Source of the DNA: Spirulina major PCC 6313
GTDB lineage: Bacteria > Cyanobacteriota > Cyanobacteriia > Cyanobacteriales > Spirulinaceae
Length of the DNA stretch: 64,000 nt
Direction: 5' to 3'
Assembly: GCF_001890765.1 (NCBI RefSeq)
Contig: NZ_KV878783.1
Coordinates: forward strand, 3,438,771-3,502,770
In this document: positions 44,044 through 54,530 of the stretch, in pieces
Layout of the letters: each line of letters opens with the position of its first letter
How positions within the stretch are numbered: the first letter of the stretch is position 1
Made by a program: the position numbers and the translations under genes
The notes under the pieces: model-generated
What the model saw: the letters and a program-made list of their open reading frames with translations, nothing else
What the model was told of the DNA's origin: nothing
Databases searched by the model: none

Positions 44044-46029
44044 TTAGTCCGAAAAACGCGGGGTCATGCAGTAGGGACAATCGACCCATTCGGGCTGTAG
44101 TTCAGCCGCGCAGGTTGCACAGGTTAGACCACTCTTGCGCTTGGCCTTGAGTTCGGCTTCTAACCCGGCATCGGTGAAGGTGACTCGTTCGACTTCTTCG
44201 AGGGTGGTGTGGCCTTCTCTGACCAGGTTGAGGCTGTAGGCTAGCAGGGTTTTCATCCCTTCTTCTACGGCGACTTCTTTGATGCGATCGGTGGAGGCTC
44301 CGGCGTTGATCAGGGCTTGGAGATTTTCGGTCATCTTGAGCACTTCATAGACCCCGACCCGGCCTTTATAGCCAATGCCGCCGCATTTTTCGCAACATTT
44401 GTTGGCTTTGCGGTCTTCGATCGCGATTGTATTGGCTTTGTAAATGGTGATTTCGCCATCGGCAGCGGCGGTCATTCCATAGCGGGCCAATTCTTCGCGG
44501 CTGGGTTCGTAGGGCACGCGGCATTCACTACAGACGCGCCGCATCAGCCGTTGGGCCAGCACACCCAGGAGCGCCCCGGACACCATGAACGGTTCAACGC
44601 CCATTTCATCAAGGCGAGCGATCGCCCCTGCCGCGTCGTTCGTGTGCAGCGTTGTTAAGACCAAGTGACCCGTTAGCGCCGCCTCAATCGCCGTTTTCGC
44701 CGTTTCCTTATCCCGCGTTTCCCCCACCAGGATCACGTCAGGATCTTGCCGCAGGAACGATCGCAAAATTGACGCAAAATCCATCCCCTTTTCACGGATC
44801 ACCTGCACCTGCGTAATCCCCGGCAAGGAATACTCAATCGGGTCTTCCGCCGTACTGATATTAATCCCCGGATCATTCCGTTCGGCGAGCACCGAATACA
44901 AACTGGTGGATTTCCCCGACCCCGTCGGCCCCGTTACCAAAATCAAGCCAAAGGGGCGACGGGCCATCTCCCGCACCAACTCTAGAGTCTCCTCATCACT
45001 AATTAACTTGTCTAACCCCAACTGCGTCGAAGAGTTATCCAAAATCCGCAGCACCACCTTTTCTCCGTACCGACTCGGCAGGGTACTGACCCGGAAGTCA
45101 ATTTTGCGACCTTGGTACACCTGGCGGATTTTGCCATCCTGGGGCATCCGTTTTTCGGCAATATCCAACTCCGCCATAATTTTGAAACGAGCGGCCACGG
45201 CCCCCGCCACCTTTTTCGGAAAGGGCGGGAACGATTGTTGCAACACCCCATCTTTACGGAACCGGACTCGCAGGGTTTCTTCTTGGGGTTCAACGTGAAT
45301 ATCAGACACCCCATCTTGGAGGGCTTTAATCAAAATCTTTTTCACCAAGTTGACGATGGGAGCGCCATTAATATCATCTTGGCTGAGATCCTCTTCTAGC
45401 TCATCGGGGGCTTCTCCAAGGGCATCAAGGTCGCCCACAATGTCGGACACGTCGGCAGCTTTGGCGGCTTCTTGTTCTTTTTCGCGTTTGACTTGCTCAT
45501 CGAGGTACTGATCAATGAGACGTTGATAGTCTTGTTCGGTAATCACCATCCGCTGAAGCGTAATCCCTCGCAGCACCCGCTTGAGATCATCTTGGGCTTC
45601 GAGATCATCGGGGTTGACCATCGCCACGAGGACGGAGGGGGGATCACCCTCACTTTTGCGGAGGGGGACGAGTTTGTGACGACGACAGATATCATCCGGC
45701 ACCAGGGTTTCGATCAATTCGGCCATCTGGTTATTTTCGATCGCATTCACTTCCGGATCGATCGAATCTACGCCGTACAGAATCTTAAGCTCAAACAGTT
45801 GCTGCTTCTTGTACTGGCGTTGTAACTCTGGGGTGAGTTGGCGACCGGTAATCGTTTCAAGCACGTCTGTGAGGGGTCGCCCGGAACGACGGGTTTCCGT
45901 GAGCGCCTGTTTCATCTGTTCGCTTTCGATGTAGCCCGCTTGAATTAATTTATTTCCGAAGGGAGAAAAATCATTACGAACAGTGAGGGCCCGAGAGCGC
46001 CGGGAGATTCTCGATGAGGATTGGGTCAT
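44044..46029 (-). CDS. pilB: Pilus extension ATPase PilB with extra C-terminal cysteine module
   Basis: This 661-residue assembly ATPase drives pilus extension. It has an N-terminal GspE/MshEN domain, Walker A GPTGSGKSTS, Walker B LRQDPDVILVGETRD, and the usual zinc tetracysteine CSEC ... KCCEKCGG. Beyond that, the last 30 residues add CATC (637-640) and CPYC (651-654), a second zinc-ribbon-like module seen in cyanobacterial PilB. In Synechocystis the PilB1 C-terminus is the docking site for Hfq; hfq is in this window. It is the first gene of the operon. Confidence 0.95.
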   Translation of the reverse strand: MTQSSSRISRRSRALTVRNDFSPFGNKLIQAGYIESEQMKQALTETRRSGRPLTDVLETITGRQLTPELQRQYKKQQLFELKILYGVDSIDPEVNAIENNQMAELIETLVPDDICRRHKLVPLRKSEGDPPSVLVAMVNPDDLEAQDDLKRVLRGITLQRMVITEQDYQRLIDQYLDEQVKREKEQEAAKAADVSDIVGDLDALGEAPDELEEDLSQDDINGAPIVNLVKKILIKALQDGVSDIHVEPQEETLRVRFRKDGVLQQSFPPFPKKVAGAVAARFKIMAELDIAEKRMPQDGKIRQVYQGRKIDFRVSTLPSRYGEKVVLRILDNSSTQLGLDKLISDEETLELVREMARRPFGLILVTGPTGSGKSTSLYSVLAERNDPGINISTAEDPIEYSLPGITQVQVIREKGMDFASILRSFLRQDPDVILVGETRDKETAKTAIEAALTGHLVLTTLHTNDAAGAIARLDEMGVEPFMVSGALLGVLAQRLMRRVCSECRVPYEPSREELARYGMTAAADGEITIYKANTIAIEDRKANKCCEKCGGIGYKGRVGVYEVLKMTENLQALINAGASTDRIKEVAVEEGMKTLLAYSLNLVREGHTTLEEVERVTFTDAGLEAELKAKRKSGLTCATCAAELQPEWVDCPYCMTPRFSD

Positions 46030-46420
46030 AGCCGAGTTCCGCTACTGGATGAAGAATGTCGAGGGGCGAGGTGAGTAAGGTTTGGATGTTGACGCAAGGA
46101 TAACTCACCTATCTTGTTTTCCATTAAACCGTAGATATTCCCTGATCGGTAAATTCTTTGCGTGTCAATTCAGCATTGATGCTGTGGTTTTGTCAATGCG
46201 AAATTGGCGTATTTTCCAGGCCAGGATGGTTCTGTGGCGCGGGGAAATTCCAAGAAAATCTTGGGGGTCGGTAGAATAGCACAGAGGCCAAACGGTATGA
46301 TGGTTCAGTGAGATCTGCAAACCTTGCCGCGTTGTGGCTTTGCTGCCGGCGTTCAATGCTGTTTAAACGTGGCGGACTGCCTCTTGAAGTTGATTTTTGT
46401 TTAAGTTTACGAGACCTCCT
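46030..46420. other. Divergent promoter region of pilB and grpE
   Basis: No credible gene was found; short frames on both strands overlap each other and lack family features. A 6-3-6 hairpin CCAAGA-AAA-TCTTGG lies at 46250-46264. I did not find a CIRCE element (TTAGCACTC-N9-GAGTGCTAA). Confidence 0.45.
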
Positions 46421-47179
46421 ATGACAAACGACCCCAACCAGCCTGATGTGACGCTAGACACCCCTGATGGTGCTGATCCAACGGTTGCAGCGGATCATGC
46501 CATAGACGAGTTATCAACGCCTCCGGAGGGGGCTGATGCTGTGGCTGATGAGTTAGAGTCGGTGGCCACAGAACCGAGCGATGATGCTGTGGCAACGGAG
46601 CCAACGTTGTCGAGTGATCAAGTGCAGGCTGTGGAAGCGATGCAGTTTGAACTCGAATCGTTACGCCGTCAGCTTGCCCAACAGGCTCAACAATTGGAAT
46701 CCCATAAGACGCAGGCGTTGAGAATTGCTGCGGATTTTGATAATTTCCGGAAGCGCACCCAGAAGGAAAAAGAGGATCTGGAGTATATGGCGAAGCGGAC
46801 GACCCTGGCGGAGTTGTTGCCGGTGGTGGATAATTTTGAGCGGGCGCGATCGCACATCAAAGCCGTCACCGAAGGGGAAGCCACGATCCATAAGAGCTAC
46901 CAGAGTGTCTACAAAAATCTCGTGGATATCTTGAAGCGGCTCGGTGTGGCACCGATGCGGCCTGAAGGGCAAGAGTTTGACCCGAATTTCCACGAAGCGA
47001 TGATGCGACAGCCGACGAATGAATATGCCGAAGGGGCGGTGATGGAGCAACTGGTGCGGGGCTATCTCCTCCATGACCGGGTCTTGCGCCATGCTATGGT
47101 CAAGGTTGCGGCTCCCCCGGAACCTGAAAGGGTCGAGGAAGAGGCGATCGCCAACGACAGCGACGCAGAAACCGAATAA
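46421..47179 (+). CDS. grpE: Nucleotide exchange factor GrpE
   Basis: This 252-residue co-chaperone releases ADP from DnaK. An acidic disordered N-terminus of about 65 residues precedes the coiled-coil (about 70-110) and the beta-domain. Family features are [20 protein letters not shown] and [19 protein letters not shown]. The ATG at 46421 is preferred to the in-frame start at 46397. It is first in the grpE-dnaK-dnaJ cluster. Confidence 0.95.
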   Translation: MTNDPNQPDVTLDTPDGADPTVAADHAIDELSTPPEGADAVADELESVATEPSDDAVATEPTLSSDQVQAVEAMQFELESLRRQLAQQAQQLESHKTQALRIAADFDNFRKRTQKEKEDLEYMAKRTTLAELLPVVDNFERARSHIKAVTEGEATIHKSYQSVYKNLVDILKRLGVAPMRPEGQEFDPNFHEAMMRQPTNEYAEGAVMEQLVRGYLLHDRVLRHAMVKVAAPPEPERVEEEAIANDSDAETE

Positions 47180-47353
47180 GTCACCGCCCATCGAGTGGTT
47201 CCACGCCACTCATTCCACTGTCTAGAATCCTCTCCGTGCAAAAAACACTTGCACAGAAGCGGATTCCCATTAAAATCAACATAAAGAATCAAGCCATTGT
47301 TGCGGACTGACTTCTTGATTTAGCATCTTGCACACTTCTACTGCCCAAGTGTC

Positions 47354-49366
47354 ATGGGAAAAGTTATTGGTATTGACCTCGGCACAACGAATAGTTGTGT
47401 GGCGGTACTCGAAGGCGGTAAGCCCATCGTCATCCAGAGCACAGAGGGAGGGCGAACCACTCCCAGCATGGTCGGCTTTGACAAGTCCGGCGAGCGCTTA
47501 GTGGGGCAGTTAGCCAAGCGGCAAGCTGTAACCAACGCCGAAAATACGATTTACAGTATTAAGCGGTTTATCGGTCGGCGTTGGGATGACACGTCGGAGG
47601 AGCGATCGCGCGTTCCCTACATCTGTGTTCAAGGCCGCGACAGCACCGTAGACGTGGAAATTCGGGGCAAAAGCTACACCCCCCAAGAAATTTCCGCCAT
47701 GATTCTGCAAAAGCTCAAAGCCGATGCCGAACAATTCCTCGGTGAAACCGTCACCCAAGCCGTGATCACCGTCCCCGCCTACTTCACCGATGCCCAGCGC
47801 CAAGCCACCAAAGACTCAGGCACCATCGCCGGCCTCGACGTGATGCGGATCATCAACGAACCCACCGCCGCCGCCCTCGCCTACGGCCTCGACAAACAAG
47901 ACCAAGACCAACATATCCTCGTCTTTGACCTCGGCGGCGGTACGTTTGATGTGTCCGTCCTCCAACTCGGCGACGGTGTCTTTGAAGTCAAAGCCACCTC
48001 CGGCAACAACCACCTCGGCGGCGATGACTTCGACAACGTCATCGTGCAATGGATGGCCGATGAATTTCAAGTCAGCGAAGGCATCAACCTCCGGGGCGAC
48101 AAAATGGCCCTCCAGCGCCTCCGGGAAGCCGCCGAAAAAGCCAAAATCGAGCTATCCACCGTCGGCAACACCTCCATTAACCTCCCCTTCATCACCGCCG
48201 ACGAAACCGGCCCCAAACACCTCGAATGTGACCTCTCCCGCTCCAAATTCGAAGAACTGGCCAACGAACTGATCAAAGGCACGATCCTGCCCGTCAAACA
48301 AGCCCTCAAAGACTGCGACCTCACCACCAACCACATCGATCGCATCCTGATGGTCGGCGGCTCCACCCGGATTCCCGCCGTCGGCAACGCCATCAAACAA
48401 TACTTTGGCGGCAAAGAACCCGATCGCTCCGTCAACCCCGATGAAGCCGTTGCCCTCGGTGCGGCTATCCAAGGCGGTGTCCTCGGCGGTGAAGTCGAAG
48501 ACCTCCTCCTCCTCGATGTCACCCCGCTTTCCTTGGGGATTGAAACCCTTGGCGAAGTCTTCACCAAAATCATCGAGCGCAACACCACGATCCCCACCAG
48601 CAAATCCCAAGTCTTCTCCACCGCCATTGACGGCCAAACCTCCGTCGAAATCCACGTTCTCCAAGGGGAACGGGCCATGGCACGGGACAACAAAAGCCTG
48701 GGTAAATTTCTGCTCACCGGAATTTTGCCCGCCCCCCGTGGCGTGCCCCAAATCGAAGTCACCTTTGAAATCGACGTGAACGGCATCTTGCGCGTCTCCG
48801 CCCAAGATAAAGCCACCGGCAAAGAGCAAAGCGTGCGGATCACCAACACCGGTGGCCTCAGTTCTGCCGAAGTGGAACGCATGCGCAGCGAAGCCGAGCA
48901 ATATGCCGAGCAAGACAGACGGCGGATGGAACTCGTCGAACTCCAGAACCAGGCCGACAGCATCACCTACACCCACGAAACAACCCTCAAAGACAACAGC
49001 GACCTGATTCGCGACGACCTCAAACAGCAAGCGGAGGCCAAGCGGGAAGCCCTCGCCCTAGCGTTTAAAGATCCAAGCTCCACCGTTGAAGTGGTGAAAA
49101 CGCGCCTTGAGGAGTTTAAACAAGCGGTGTTAGCCGTGGGGACGGATCTATATAACCGGGCTAATCAAGGTGTGAGTGCTGAATTTGAAACCGTTGATGA
49201 TGTACCCGCCGAAGCCCCCACAACCATAGACCCCGCCGAGCCTAGCGAACAGCCCACGCAAATCATCGCAGAAGAAGAGATGGAAGCCAGCGACGACGAT
49301 GAATTTCGCTTCGAGTTTGATGATGATGATGCCACCTTAGCGGCAGATTATGAACCCGTGGATTAG
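47354..49366 (+). CDS. dnaK: Chaperone DnaK (Hsp70)
   Basis: This 670-residue Hsp70 begins [20 protein letters not shown] and has the phosphate-2 motif [17 protein letters not shown], the adenosine motif [13 protein letters not shown], and a substrate-binding domain starting at [15 protein letters not shown]. The C-terminus is very acidic ([15 protein letters not shown]) and does not end in the common EEVD or KK type. It sits 174 bp after grpE and 75 bp before dnaJ. Confidence 0.97.
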   Translation: MGKVIGIDLGTTNSCVAVLEGGKPIVIQSTEGGRTTPSMVGFDKSGERLVGQLAKRQAVTNAENTIYSIKRFIGRRWDDTSEERSRVPYICVQGRDSTVDVEIRGKSYTPQEISAMILQKLKADAEQFLGETVTQAVITVPAYFTDAQRQATKDSGTIAGLDVMRIINEPTAAALAYGLDKQDQDQHILVFDLGGGTFDVSVLQLGDGVFEVKATSGNNHLGGDDFDNVIVQWMADEFQVSEGINLRGDKMALQRLREAAEKAKIELSTVGNTSINLPFITADETGPKHLECDLSRSKFEELANELIKGTILPVKQALKDCDLTTNHIDRILMVGGSTRIPAVGNAIKQYFGGKEPDRSVNPDEAVALGAAIQGGVLGGEVEDLLLLDVTPLSLGIETLGEVFTKIIERNTTIPTSKSQVFSTAIDGQTSVEIHVLQGERAMARDNKSLGKFLLTGILPAPRGVPQIEVTFEIDVNGILRVSAQDKATGKEQSVRITNTGGLSSAEVERMRSEAEQYAEQDRRRMELVELQNQADSITYTHETTLKDNSDLIRDDLKQQAEAKREALALAFKDPSSTVEVVKTRLEEFKQAVLAVGTDLYNRANQGVSAEFETVDDVPAEAPTTIDPAEPSEQPTQIIAEEEMEASDDDEFRFEFDDDDATLAADYEPVD

Positions 49367-49441
49367 GGGGCAGTGGGGCCGCTAATTTGTTAAAGTTTTA
49401 TGTAGCGTTTTTTACTCATTCACCCGACGGATCCGTACCCT

Positions 49442-50584
49442 ATGGCAGGCGATTACTATCAGACTCTTGGGATTTCCCGTGATGCAAATCAAGATGAGAT
49501 CAAGCGAGCCTATCGTCGGCTAGCTCGAAAATATCATCCGGATGTGAATAAGGAACCCGGAGCCGAAGATAAGTTTAAAGAAGTCAACCGCGCCCATGAA
49601 GTGCTGTCCGATCCAGAAATCCGGGCTCGCTACGATCGCTTCGGAGAAGCTGGGGTCTCATCCGGCGGGGCGGGGGGCTACTCCGATTTTGGCGATATGG
49701 GGGGGTTTGCCGATATCTTTGAGACAATTTTTAGTGGTTTCGGCGGCGGTGGCAGTGCGGCAGGGGGAACCCAAGCCCGTCGTCGTAGTGGGCCGGTACG
49801 GGGTGATGATCTGCGCCTCGATCTCAAACTGCAATTCCGAGAAGCGATTTTTGGGGGTGAGAAAGAGATTCGGATTCCCCACCAAGAAAGCTGCAAAGCC
49901 TGTAATGGCACGGGTGCGAAGCCTGGCACGGGGGTGAAAACCTGCGGAACCTGTAATGGGACGGGGCAGGTGCGCCGCGCCACACGCACACCCTTCGGTA
50001 GTTTTGCGCAGGTATCGGTCTGCCCAACCTGTAACGGTGAGGGTCATGTGATTGAAGAAAAGTGCGAAAGCTGCGGCGGCGCGGGCCGGAAACAGGAGAC
50101 GAAGAAACTTAAAATTACGATTCCCCAAGGGGTGGACAATGGTACACGTCTGCGGGTGGCTCGTGAAGGGGATGCTGGGGTGCGGGGCGGTACGCCGGGC
50201 GACCTTTATGTGTATCTGTTTGTTGAGGAAGATGCTGAATTTAAGCGCGATGGGATTAATATCCTGTCGGAGTTGCAGGTGAGTTATTTGCAGGCGATTC
50301 TCGGCTGTCGGATTCCGGTACAAACTGTCGATGGGGATGTGGAATTGACGATTCCGGCGGGGACGCAGCCGAATACGGTGCTGAAGCTGGACGATCGCGG
50401 CGTGCCCCAGTTGGGCAATCCGGTGAGTCGTGGTGATCATTTGATTACGATCAAGATTGCGATTCCCACGAAGGTTTCTGTCGAAGAGCGTGAATTGTTG
50501 ATGCAGTTGGCGAAGCTGCGCGGCGATGCGACGGAAAAGGAGGGGGGACTTGAAGGGTTCCTCGGCAAGATGTTCCGGGGTTAG
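49442..50584 (+). CDS. dnaJ: Chaperone DnaJ (type I Hsp40)
   Basis: The protein has 380 residues. The J domain has the HPD triad in [12 protein letters not shown] Gly/Phe-rich region runs from about 72 to 105. The zinc domain has four CxxCxGxG repeats ([32 protein letters not shown]). Two substrate-binding beta-domains follow. It is complete, so it can stimulate DnaK from the neighbouring gene. It is followed after 12 bp by the TusA-like gene. Confidence 0.96.
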   Translation: MAGDYYQTLGISRDANQDEIKRAYRRLARKYHPDVNKEPGAEDKFKEVNRAHEVLSDPEIRARYDRFGEAGVSSGGAGGYSDFGDMGGFADIFETIFSGFGGGGSAAGGTQARRRSGPVRGDDLRLDLKLQFREAIFGGEKEIRIPHQESCKACNGTGAKPGTGVKTCGTCNGTGQVRRATRTPFGSFAQVSVCPTCNGEGHVIEEKCESCGGAGRKQETKKLKITIPQGVDNGTRLRVAREGDAGVRGGTPGDLYVYLFVEEDAEFKRDGINILSELQVSYLQAILGCRIPVQTVDGDVELTIPAGTQPNTVLKLDDRGVPQLGNPVSRGDHLITIKIAIPTKVSVEERELLMQLAKLRGDATEKEGGLEGFLGKMFRG

Positions 50585-50596
50585 GGGGGCGATCGC

Positions 50597-50860
50597 ATGA
50601 CTCCGAACCCTAACCAACCCCTCGCCGCGTCTTTAGATCTGCGTGGCACGCCCTGCCCACTGAATTTCGTGCGCACGAAACTCCGTCTCGAACAGATGGC
50701 GGCGGGGGAAGTCCTGGAAGTGTGGCTCGATCCGGGGGAACCGATTGAACAGGTTCCCGACAGTTTAGTGATGTCAGGCTATACCCTCGAAACCGTCGAA
50801 GAGCGTGACGGTTTTTTCGCAGTTCGGGTGTTACGGGCGGTGGATGCGGATGACCACTGA
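50597..50860 (+). CDS. TusA-like sulfurtransferase
   Basis: This 87-residue protein has the family motif LDLRGTPCPLNFVRTKL, where the CPxP-type cysteine carries persulphide sulphur, and a two-layer alpha/beta fold. TusA-like proteins relay sulphur for tRNA thiolation or cofactor synthesis. The partner here is unknown. It overlaps rsgA by 11 bp, pointing to translational coupling. Confidence 0.85.
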   Translation: MTPNPNQPLAASLDLRGTPCPLNFVRTKLRLEQMAAGEVLEVWLDPGEPIEQVPDSLVMSGYTLETVEERDGFFAVRVLRAVDADDH

Positions 50861-51917
50861 CCCGTCGCCGCGTTGGGCGGGGATGGTCGTTGCGAAGCAG
50901 GCCAATTTTTATCAGGTGCGGCTAGAGGGGGCGACCCCAGCCACCCTCCTTTGTACGCGCCGATCGCGCCTCAAAAAATTAGGACAGCGGGTGATGGTGG
51001 GCGATCGCGTCCAGATCGAAGACCCCGACTTCACCGATGCCCAGGGGGTGATTTGTGAGATCTTGCCCCGTCGCACTTGCCTCGATCGCCCTCCGATTGC
51101 CAATGCGGATCAGATTCTTTTGGTGTTTGCGATCGCCCAACCCAGTCTCGACCCCTGGCAACTGAGCCGCTTCCTGATCCAAGCCGAAGCCACCGGCATC
51201 GCGACCCAAATTTGTCTCAACAAATGCGATTTGGTTCCCACCACCGAGCAGCAGCATTGGCAAGCTCGTCTACAAGCCTGGGGCTATGATCCCCTCGTGC
51301 TCAGTGTGGAGCATCAAATCGGGCTCGACCAACTGGCCACCCAACTGGCGGACCGGGTTACCCTCTTTGCGGGGCCATCGGGGGTGGGAAAATCGAGCCT
51401 GATTCGCACCCTAATCCCCGATGTGGAGGTGCGCGTGGCGGAGGTGTCGGGCAAACTGCAACGGGGTCGCCACACAACGCGCCATGTGGAACTGTTTGAA
51501 CTCACCACCGGGGGCCTGTTGGCCGATAGTCCCGGTTTTAACAAACCCGATTTGGTCTGTGCGGCGCAGCAATTGGCGGGCTATTTTCCCGAAATCCGCG
51601 ATCGCCTGGCCGCCAACCCCTGCCACTTTAACAACTGCATCCACCACAACGAACCGCACTGCGGTGTCCGAGGCGAGTGGGAACGGTACGAGCATTATTT
51701 AAAATTTCTCGAAGAAGCGATCGCCGCCGAAACCGTCCGCCACCAACAACCCGACAGCGAAGCCCGCGTCAAAGTCAAAATCAAAACCGACGGTCAACGC
51801 ACCTATGAACCCCGTCTCGAAAGCAAGAAATATCGCCGCACCTCTCGCCGCCACCGCCACCAAACCTTAAAAGATTGGGAAACTGAACTGAATCGGGAGG
51901 ATTTGCCACCCACCTAA
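50850..51917 (+). CDS. rsgA: Ribosome small subunit maturation GTPase RsgA
   Basis: This 355-residue circularly permuted GTPase helps late 30S assembly. It has an N-terminal OB fold, then G4 LNKCD, G1 GPSGVGKSSL, G3 DSPGF, and a C-terminal zinc knuckle (CHFNNCIHHNEPHCGV). The ATG at 50850 gives MTTDPSPRWAGMVV; an earlier in-frame start at 50805 lies inside the TusA-like gene. The tail is basic (YRRTSRRHRHQ), probably for rRNA contact. Confidence 0.94.
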   Translation: MTTDPSPRWAGMVVAKQANFYQVRLEGATPATLLCTRRSRLKKLGQRVMVGDRVQIEDPDFTDAQGVICEILPRRTCLDRPPIANADQILLVFAIAQPSLDPWQLSRFLIQAEATGIATQICLNKCDLVPTTEQQHWQARLQAWGYDPLVLSVEHQIGLDQLATQLADRVTLFAGPSGVGKSSLIRTLIPDVEVRVAEVSGKLQRGRHTTRHVELFELTTGGLLADSPGFNKPDLVCAAQQLAGYFPEIRDRLAANPCHFNNCIHHNEPHCGVRGEWERYEHYLKFLEEAIAAETVRHQQPDSEARVKVKIKTDGQRTYEPRLESKKYRRTSRRHRHQTLKDWETELNREDLPPT

Positions 51918-51939
51918 GTCCGCTCGTCTGCCTGGTTTG

Positions 51940-51953
51940 CATACTCTTGTACT
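51940..51953. promoter_or_regulatory. LexA-box-like sequence upstream of recA
   Basis: On the minus strand it reads AGTACAAGAGTATG, matching the cyanobacterial/Gram-positive-type LexA consensus RGTACNNNDGTWCB except for one position (T for C). It is 62 bp before the recA start. Whether LexA controls recA differs between cyanobacteria, so this is only a candidate. Confidence 0.4.
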
Positions 51954-52015
51954 AAAGACTACACTAGAACTCAACCCCAACTATTCCTATTGTCAAGACA
52001 TATCCTGAGGTATCG

Positions 52016-53113
52016 ATGGCCGCCATTACTAAAAATTCCGATAAAGACAAAGCCTTAACCCTAGTCCTCAATCAAATCGAACGTAACTTTGGGAAAGGCG
52101 CAATCATGCGCTTGGGAGATGCAACGCGGATGCGGGTCGAAACGATCCCCACCGGTGCTTTAACCCTCGACATCGCCCTCGGTGGCGGTTTACCCAAGGG
52201 TCGCATCATTGAAATTTACGGCCCCGAAAGCTCAGGGAAAACCACCCTTGCCCTCCACGCCCTCGCCGAAGTGCAAAAAAAAGGGGGCGTTGCTGCTTTT
52301 GTTGATGCAGAACATGCCCTTGACCCGGCCTATGCCTCTGCCCTGGGGGTGGATATTGAAAATCTCCTCGTTGCCCAGCCCGATAACGGCGAATCCGCCC
52401 TTGAAATTGTTGATCAGTTGGTGCGATCGGCGGCGGTGGATATTGTCGTGATTGATTCCGTGGCGGCCCTCGTGCCCCGCGCTGAGATTGAAGGGGAAAT
52501 GGGCGATACCCAAGTGGGGCTTCAGGCTCGGTTGATGAGTAAAGCCCTGCGGAAAATTGCCGGGAATATTGGTAAATCGGAATCAACGGTGATTTTTCTT
52601 AACCAATTGCGGCAAAAAATCGGGATTAGCTACGGGTCGCCGGAGGTGACCACCGGGGGGAATGCCCTCAAGTTCTATGCGTCGGTGCGCTTGGATATTC
52701 GGCGGATTCAAACCCTGAAAAAAGGATCAGAGGGGGAATACGGGATTCGCGCCAAGGTGAAGGTGGCAAAAAATAAGGTCGCACCGCCGTTTCGGATTGC
52801 GGAGTTTGATATTATTTTTGGTTCTGGGATTTCGCGCACGGGCTGTGTGATGGATTTGGCGGAACAAACTAGTGTGGTTGTCCGGAAAGGGGCATGGTAT
52901 AGCTACAAGGGCGAAAATATTGCCCAGGGTCGGGATAATGCGGTGAAGTATCTCGAAGAAAATGAAGCGATCGCCCAAGAGGTAGAATCCCAAGTGCGGG
53001 CGGCATTGCAAACCGGGGTGGAAGTGGCCGTCAACTCCATGAAGGGCAGTACCAGCAAGCGGGCGAAAGGCAGCAGCGATCAAGCCAGTTCCGCCCCAGG
53101 GGAAGAAGAATAA
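52016..53113 (+). CDS. recA: Recombinase RecA
   Basis: This 365-residue recombinase drives strand exchange and is central to repair and natural transformation. It has Walker [17 protein letters not shown], Walker [10 protein letters not shown] and [12 protein letters not shown], loop L1 [14 protein letters not shown], and loop L2 [20 protein letters not shown]. The C-terminus is acidic and Ser-rich. A small CCCCG-TAAT-CGGGG hairpin at 53115-53128 separates it from the convergent FHA gene. Confidence 0.97.
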   Translation: MAAITKNSDKDKALTLVLNQIERNFGKGAIMRLGDATRMRVETIPTGALTLDIALGGGLPKGRIIEIYGPESSGKTTLALHALAEVQKKGGVAAFVDAEHALDPAYASALGVDIENLLVAQPDNGESALEIVDQLVRSAAVDIVVIDSVAALVPRAEIEGEMGDTQVGLQARLMSKALRKIAGNIGKSESTVIFLNQLRQKIGISYGSPEVTTGGNALKFYASVRLDIRRIQTLKKGSEGEYGIRAKVKVAKNKVAPPFRIAEFDIIFGSGISRTGCVMDLAEQTSVVVRKGAWYSYKGENIAQGRDNAVKYLEENEAIAQEVESQVRAALQTGVEVAVNSMKGSTSKRAKGSSDQASSAPGEEE

Positions 53114-53144
53114 ACCCCGTAATCGGGGCGATCGCAGCCTCGGC

Positions 53145-53975
53145 TTATCCCTCCTTCGGGTTGCGATCGCCCCCATAGCCCAGAGCGTCCCCATCGAGAT
53201 CCTCCGCTGGGACTTCATGATCGTGAACCCGTCCCACAGTTTGGGATTCAAAAAAGCGATCTAGAATTTTGGATCGCTGCTGGGGATTGAACGTCTCCGA
53301 GGCAGAGATACCCTGCATCGGTTGAGCCACATGGTTTAACGATTCCGCCAGTTGATTCAGAAAAAAATCAGTGGATTTGCTTTGGGATCGAGACTGTCCA
53401 TCGGAGGGAGGCGATCGCACCTCATCCCGTGCCACCAGCGGCGGAGAATAGGACAGCGGCAAGGTTTTCGTCAGTGCCCCGGCCAACTCTGGCTGAATCG
53501 GTGCTGCTGTAATCGCCTGATCACAGAGAAAAAACGAAAAGACAGTCGTCCCAATCCGAATCAGATCCCCTTCTTTTAAACGGAGGGGAACCTGTACCCG
53601 CTCATGGTTCAGGTAAGTTCCGTTGGTGCTTTCCAGGTCATGCAAAAAGAATCCTTGGGTTGCAATATATTGAATCGCCGCATGGTGCCGCGAGAGATGA
53701 TCATCCAGTACGCAAATGGCATTCGTCTCAGCCCGACCCAGAGTCCAGACCCACTGTGGCTGCTCCAGTTTTTGGGTCGTGGTATTGAGCACATTGGTGA
53801 GCAAATAAACCTCCTCCGTGTCAATCAACCCCATCAAATAGGGAGTGCGGGGGGCAAGACTCCCAGAGTTGAGGGAATAGTTTTCGAGGTGCAGTAACTC
53901 ATTGAGGAGATCAGGATGATGATCATAGAGGTTTTGAAAAACGTGATACAGGTTGAGGCGATTTTCGAGTTCCAT
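53145..53975 (-). CDS. FHA domain-containing protein
   Basis: This 276-residue protein has a forkhead-associated domain in the middle (about 75-150) with the phosphothreonine-binding pattern GRAETNAICVLD, SRHHAAI and ESTNGTYLN. The N-terminal 60 residues are helical (DHHPDLLNELLHLENYSLN). The C-terminal 110 are disordered and rich in Ser, Gln and Pro. It probably recognises phosphorylated partners of a serine/threonine kinase; a Hanks-type kinase gene lies 45 kb away, but no link is shown. Confidence 0.87.
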   Translation of the reverse strand: MELENRLNLYHVFQNLYDHHPDLLNELLHLENYSLNSGSLAPRTPYLMGLIDTEEVYLLTNVLNTTTQKLEQPQWVWTLGRAETNAICVLDDHLSRHHAAIQYIATQGFFLHDLESTNGTYLNHERVQVPLRLKEGDLIRIGTTVFSFFLCDQAITAAPIQPELAGALTKTLPLSYSPPLVARDEVRSPPSDGQSRSQSKSTDFFLNQLAESLNHVAQPMQGISASETFNPQQRSKILDRFFESQTVGRVHDHEVPAEDLDGDALGYGGDRNPKEG

Positions 53976-54011
53976 AACATCATTCGGGATGGAATCTAGA
54001 CAGGGACAGCA

Positions 54012-54302
54012 TTACGAACGGGGCGATTGCGACGAAGAGCGGGTTTGTTTTTGCTCCACTTTATTCTCGTAGCGCCACAGCCACACCATTAGCGCCACAA
54101 GGCCACATTGCAGGGCTAGGTTAGGGATTGCCGCCGGTTTGGCCACCCCAGCGGCTAGTTGCGTCACAAAAATAAACGCCCCAATCAAACCAGAGGCACC
54201 AAACCCAACATAGATAAATCGCCGTAACCCTCGATAGGGTGCTTTGGCTTCGGCTTGCAACTGGGCATATTTTTCAGGACTGAGCGATCGCGGCTTAGGC
54301 AT
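54012..54302 (-). CDS. DUF3493 domain-containing membrane protein
   Basis: The protein has 96 residues from the ATG at 54302 (a GTG three codons earlier is possible). The family core LSPEKYAQLQAEAKAPYRGL is followed by two transmembrane helices (YVGFGASGLIGAFIFVTQLA and LALQCGLVALMVWLW). DUF3493 occurs in cyanobacteria and plastid-bearing plants. Function is unknown. It lies 37 bp upstream of the FHA gene on the same strand. Confidence 0.82.
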   Translation of the reverse strand: MPKPRSLSPEKYAQLQAEAKAPYRGLRRFIYVGFGASGLIGAFIFVTQLAAGVAKPAAIPNLALQCGLVALMVWLWRYENKVEQKQTRSSSQSPRS

Positions 54303-54403
54303 AGGTATCACTTGAACAAACTGGGGGTATTTTGGGGCATCCGTCCTTAAATTCTAATCGTTATTTGCAATGCCTAAATTCCTGCTATACTTAAAAACGC
54401 CTT

Positions 54404-54476
54404 GCCGATGTAGCTCAGTTGGTAGAGCACTCGATTCGTAATCGAAAGGTCGTCGGTTCAAATCCGTCCATCGGCT
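54404..54476 (+). tRNA. tRNA-Thr (anticodon CGU)
   Basis: The 73 nt fold as a cloverleaf: acceptor GCCGATG with CATCGGC, D arm GCTC-AGTTGGTA-GAGC, anticodon loop TTCGTAA with CGT at 54437-54439, and T arm GTCGG-TTCAAAT-CCGTC (one T-T mismatch). The discriminator is T and CCA is not encoded. It closely resembles bacterial tRNA-Thr(CGU). A T-rich run follows directly. Confidence 0.93.
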
Positions 54477-54530
54477 TTCTTTTCACCCGTCGTCACTGGA
54501 ATCACCCCCAGAGGCAGCGGGCGTTTAGGG

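Noticed and set aside
46030-46420. CIRCE operator before grpE
   Set aside because: I found no TTAGCACTC / GAGTGCTAA pair.
48067-49030. Long antisense open frames inside dnaK (about 290-300 codons)
   Set aside because: They mirror the strongly biased codons of dnaK, have no family features and no ribosome sites.
49658-50617. 319-codon antisense open frame across dnaJ
   Set aside because: Its sequence is low-complexity His/Pro/Arg text expected from reading GC-rich codons backwards.
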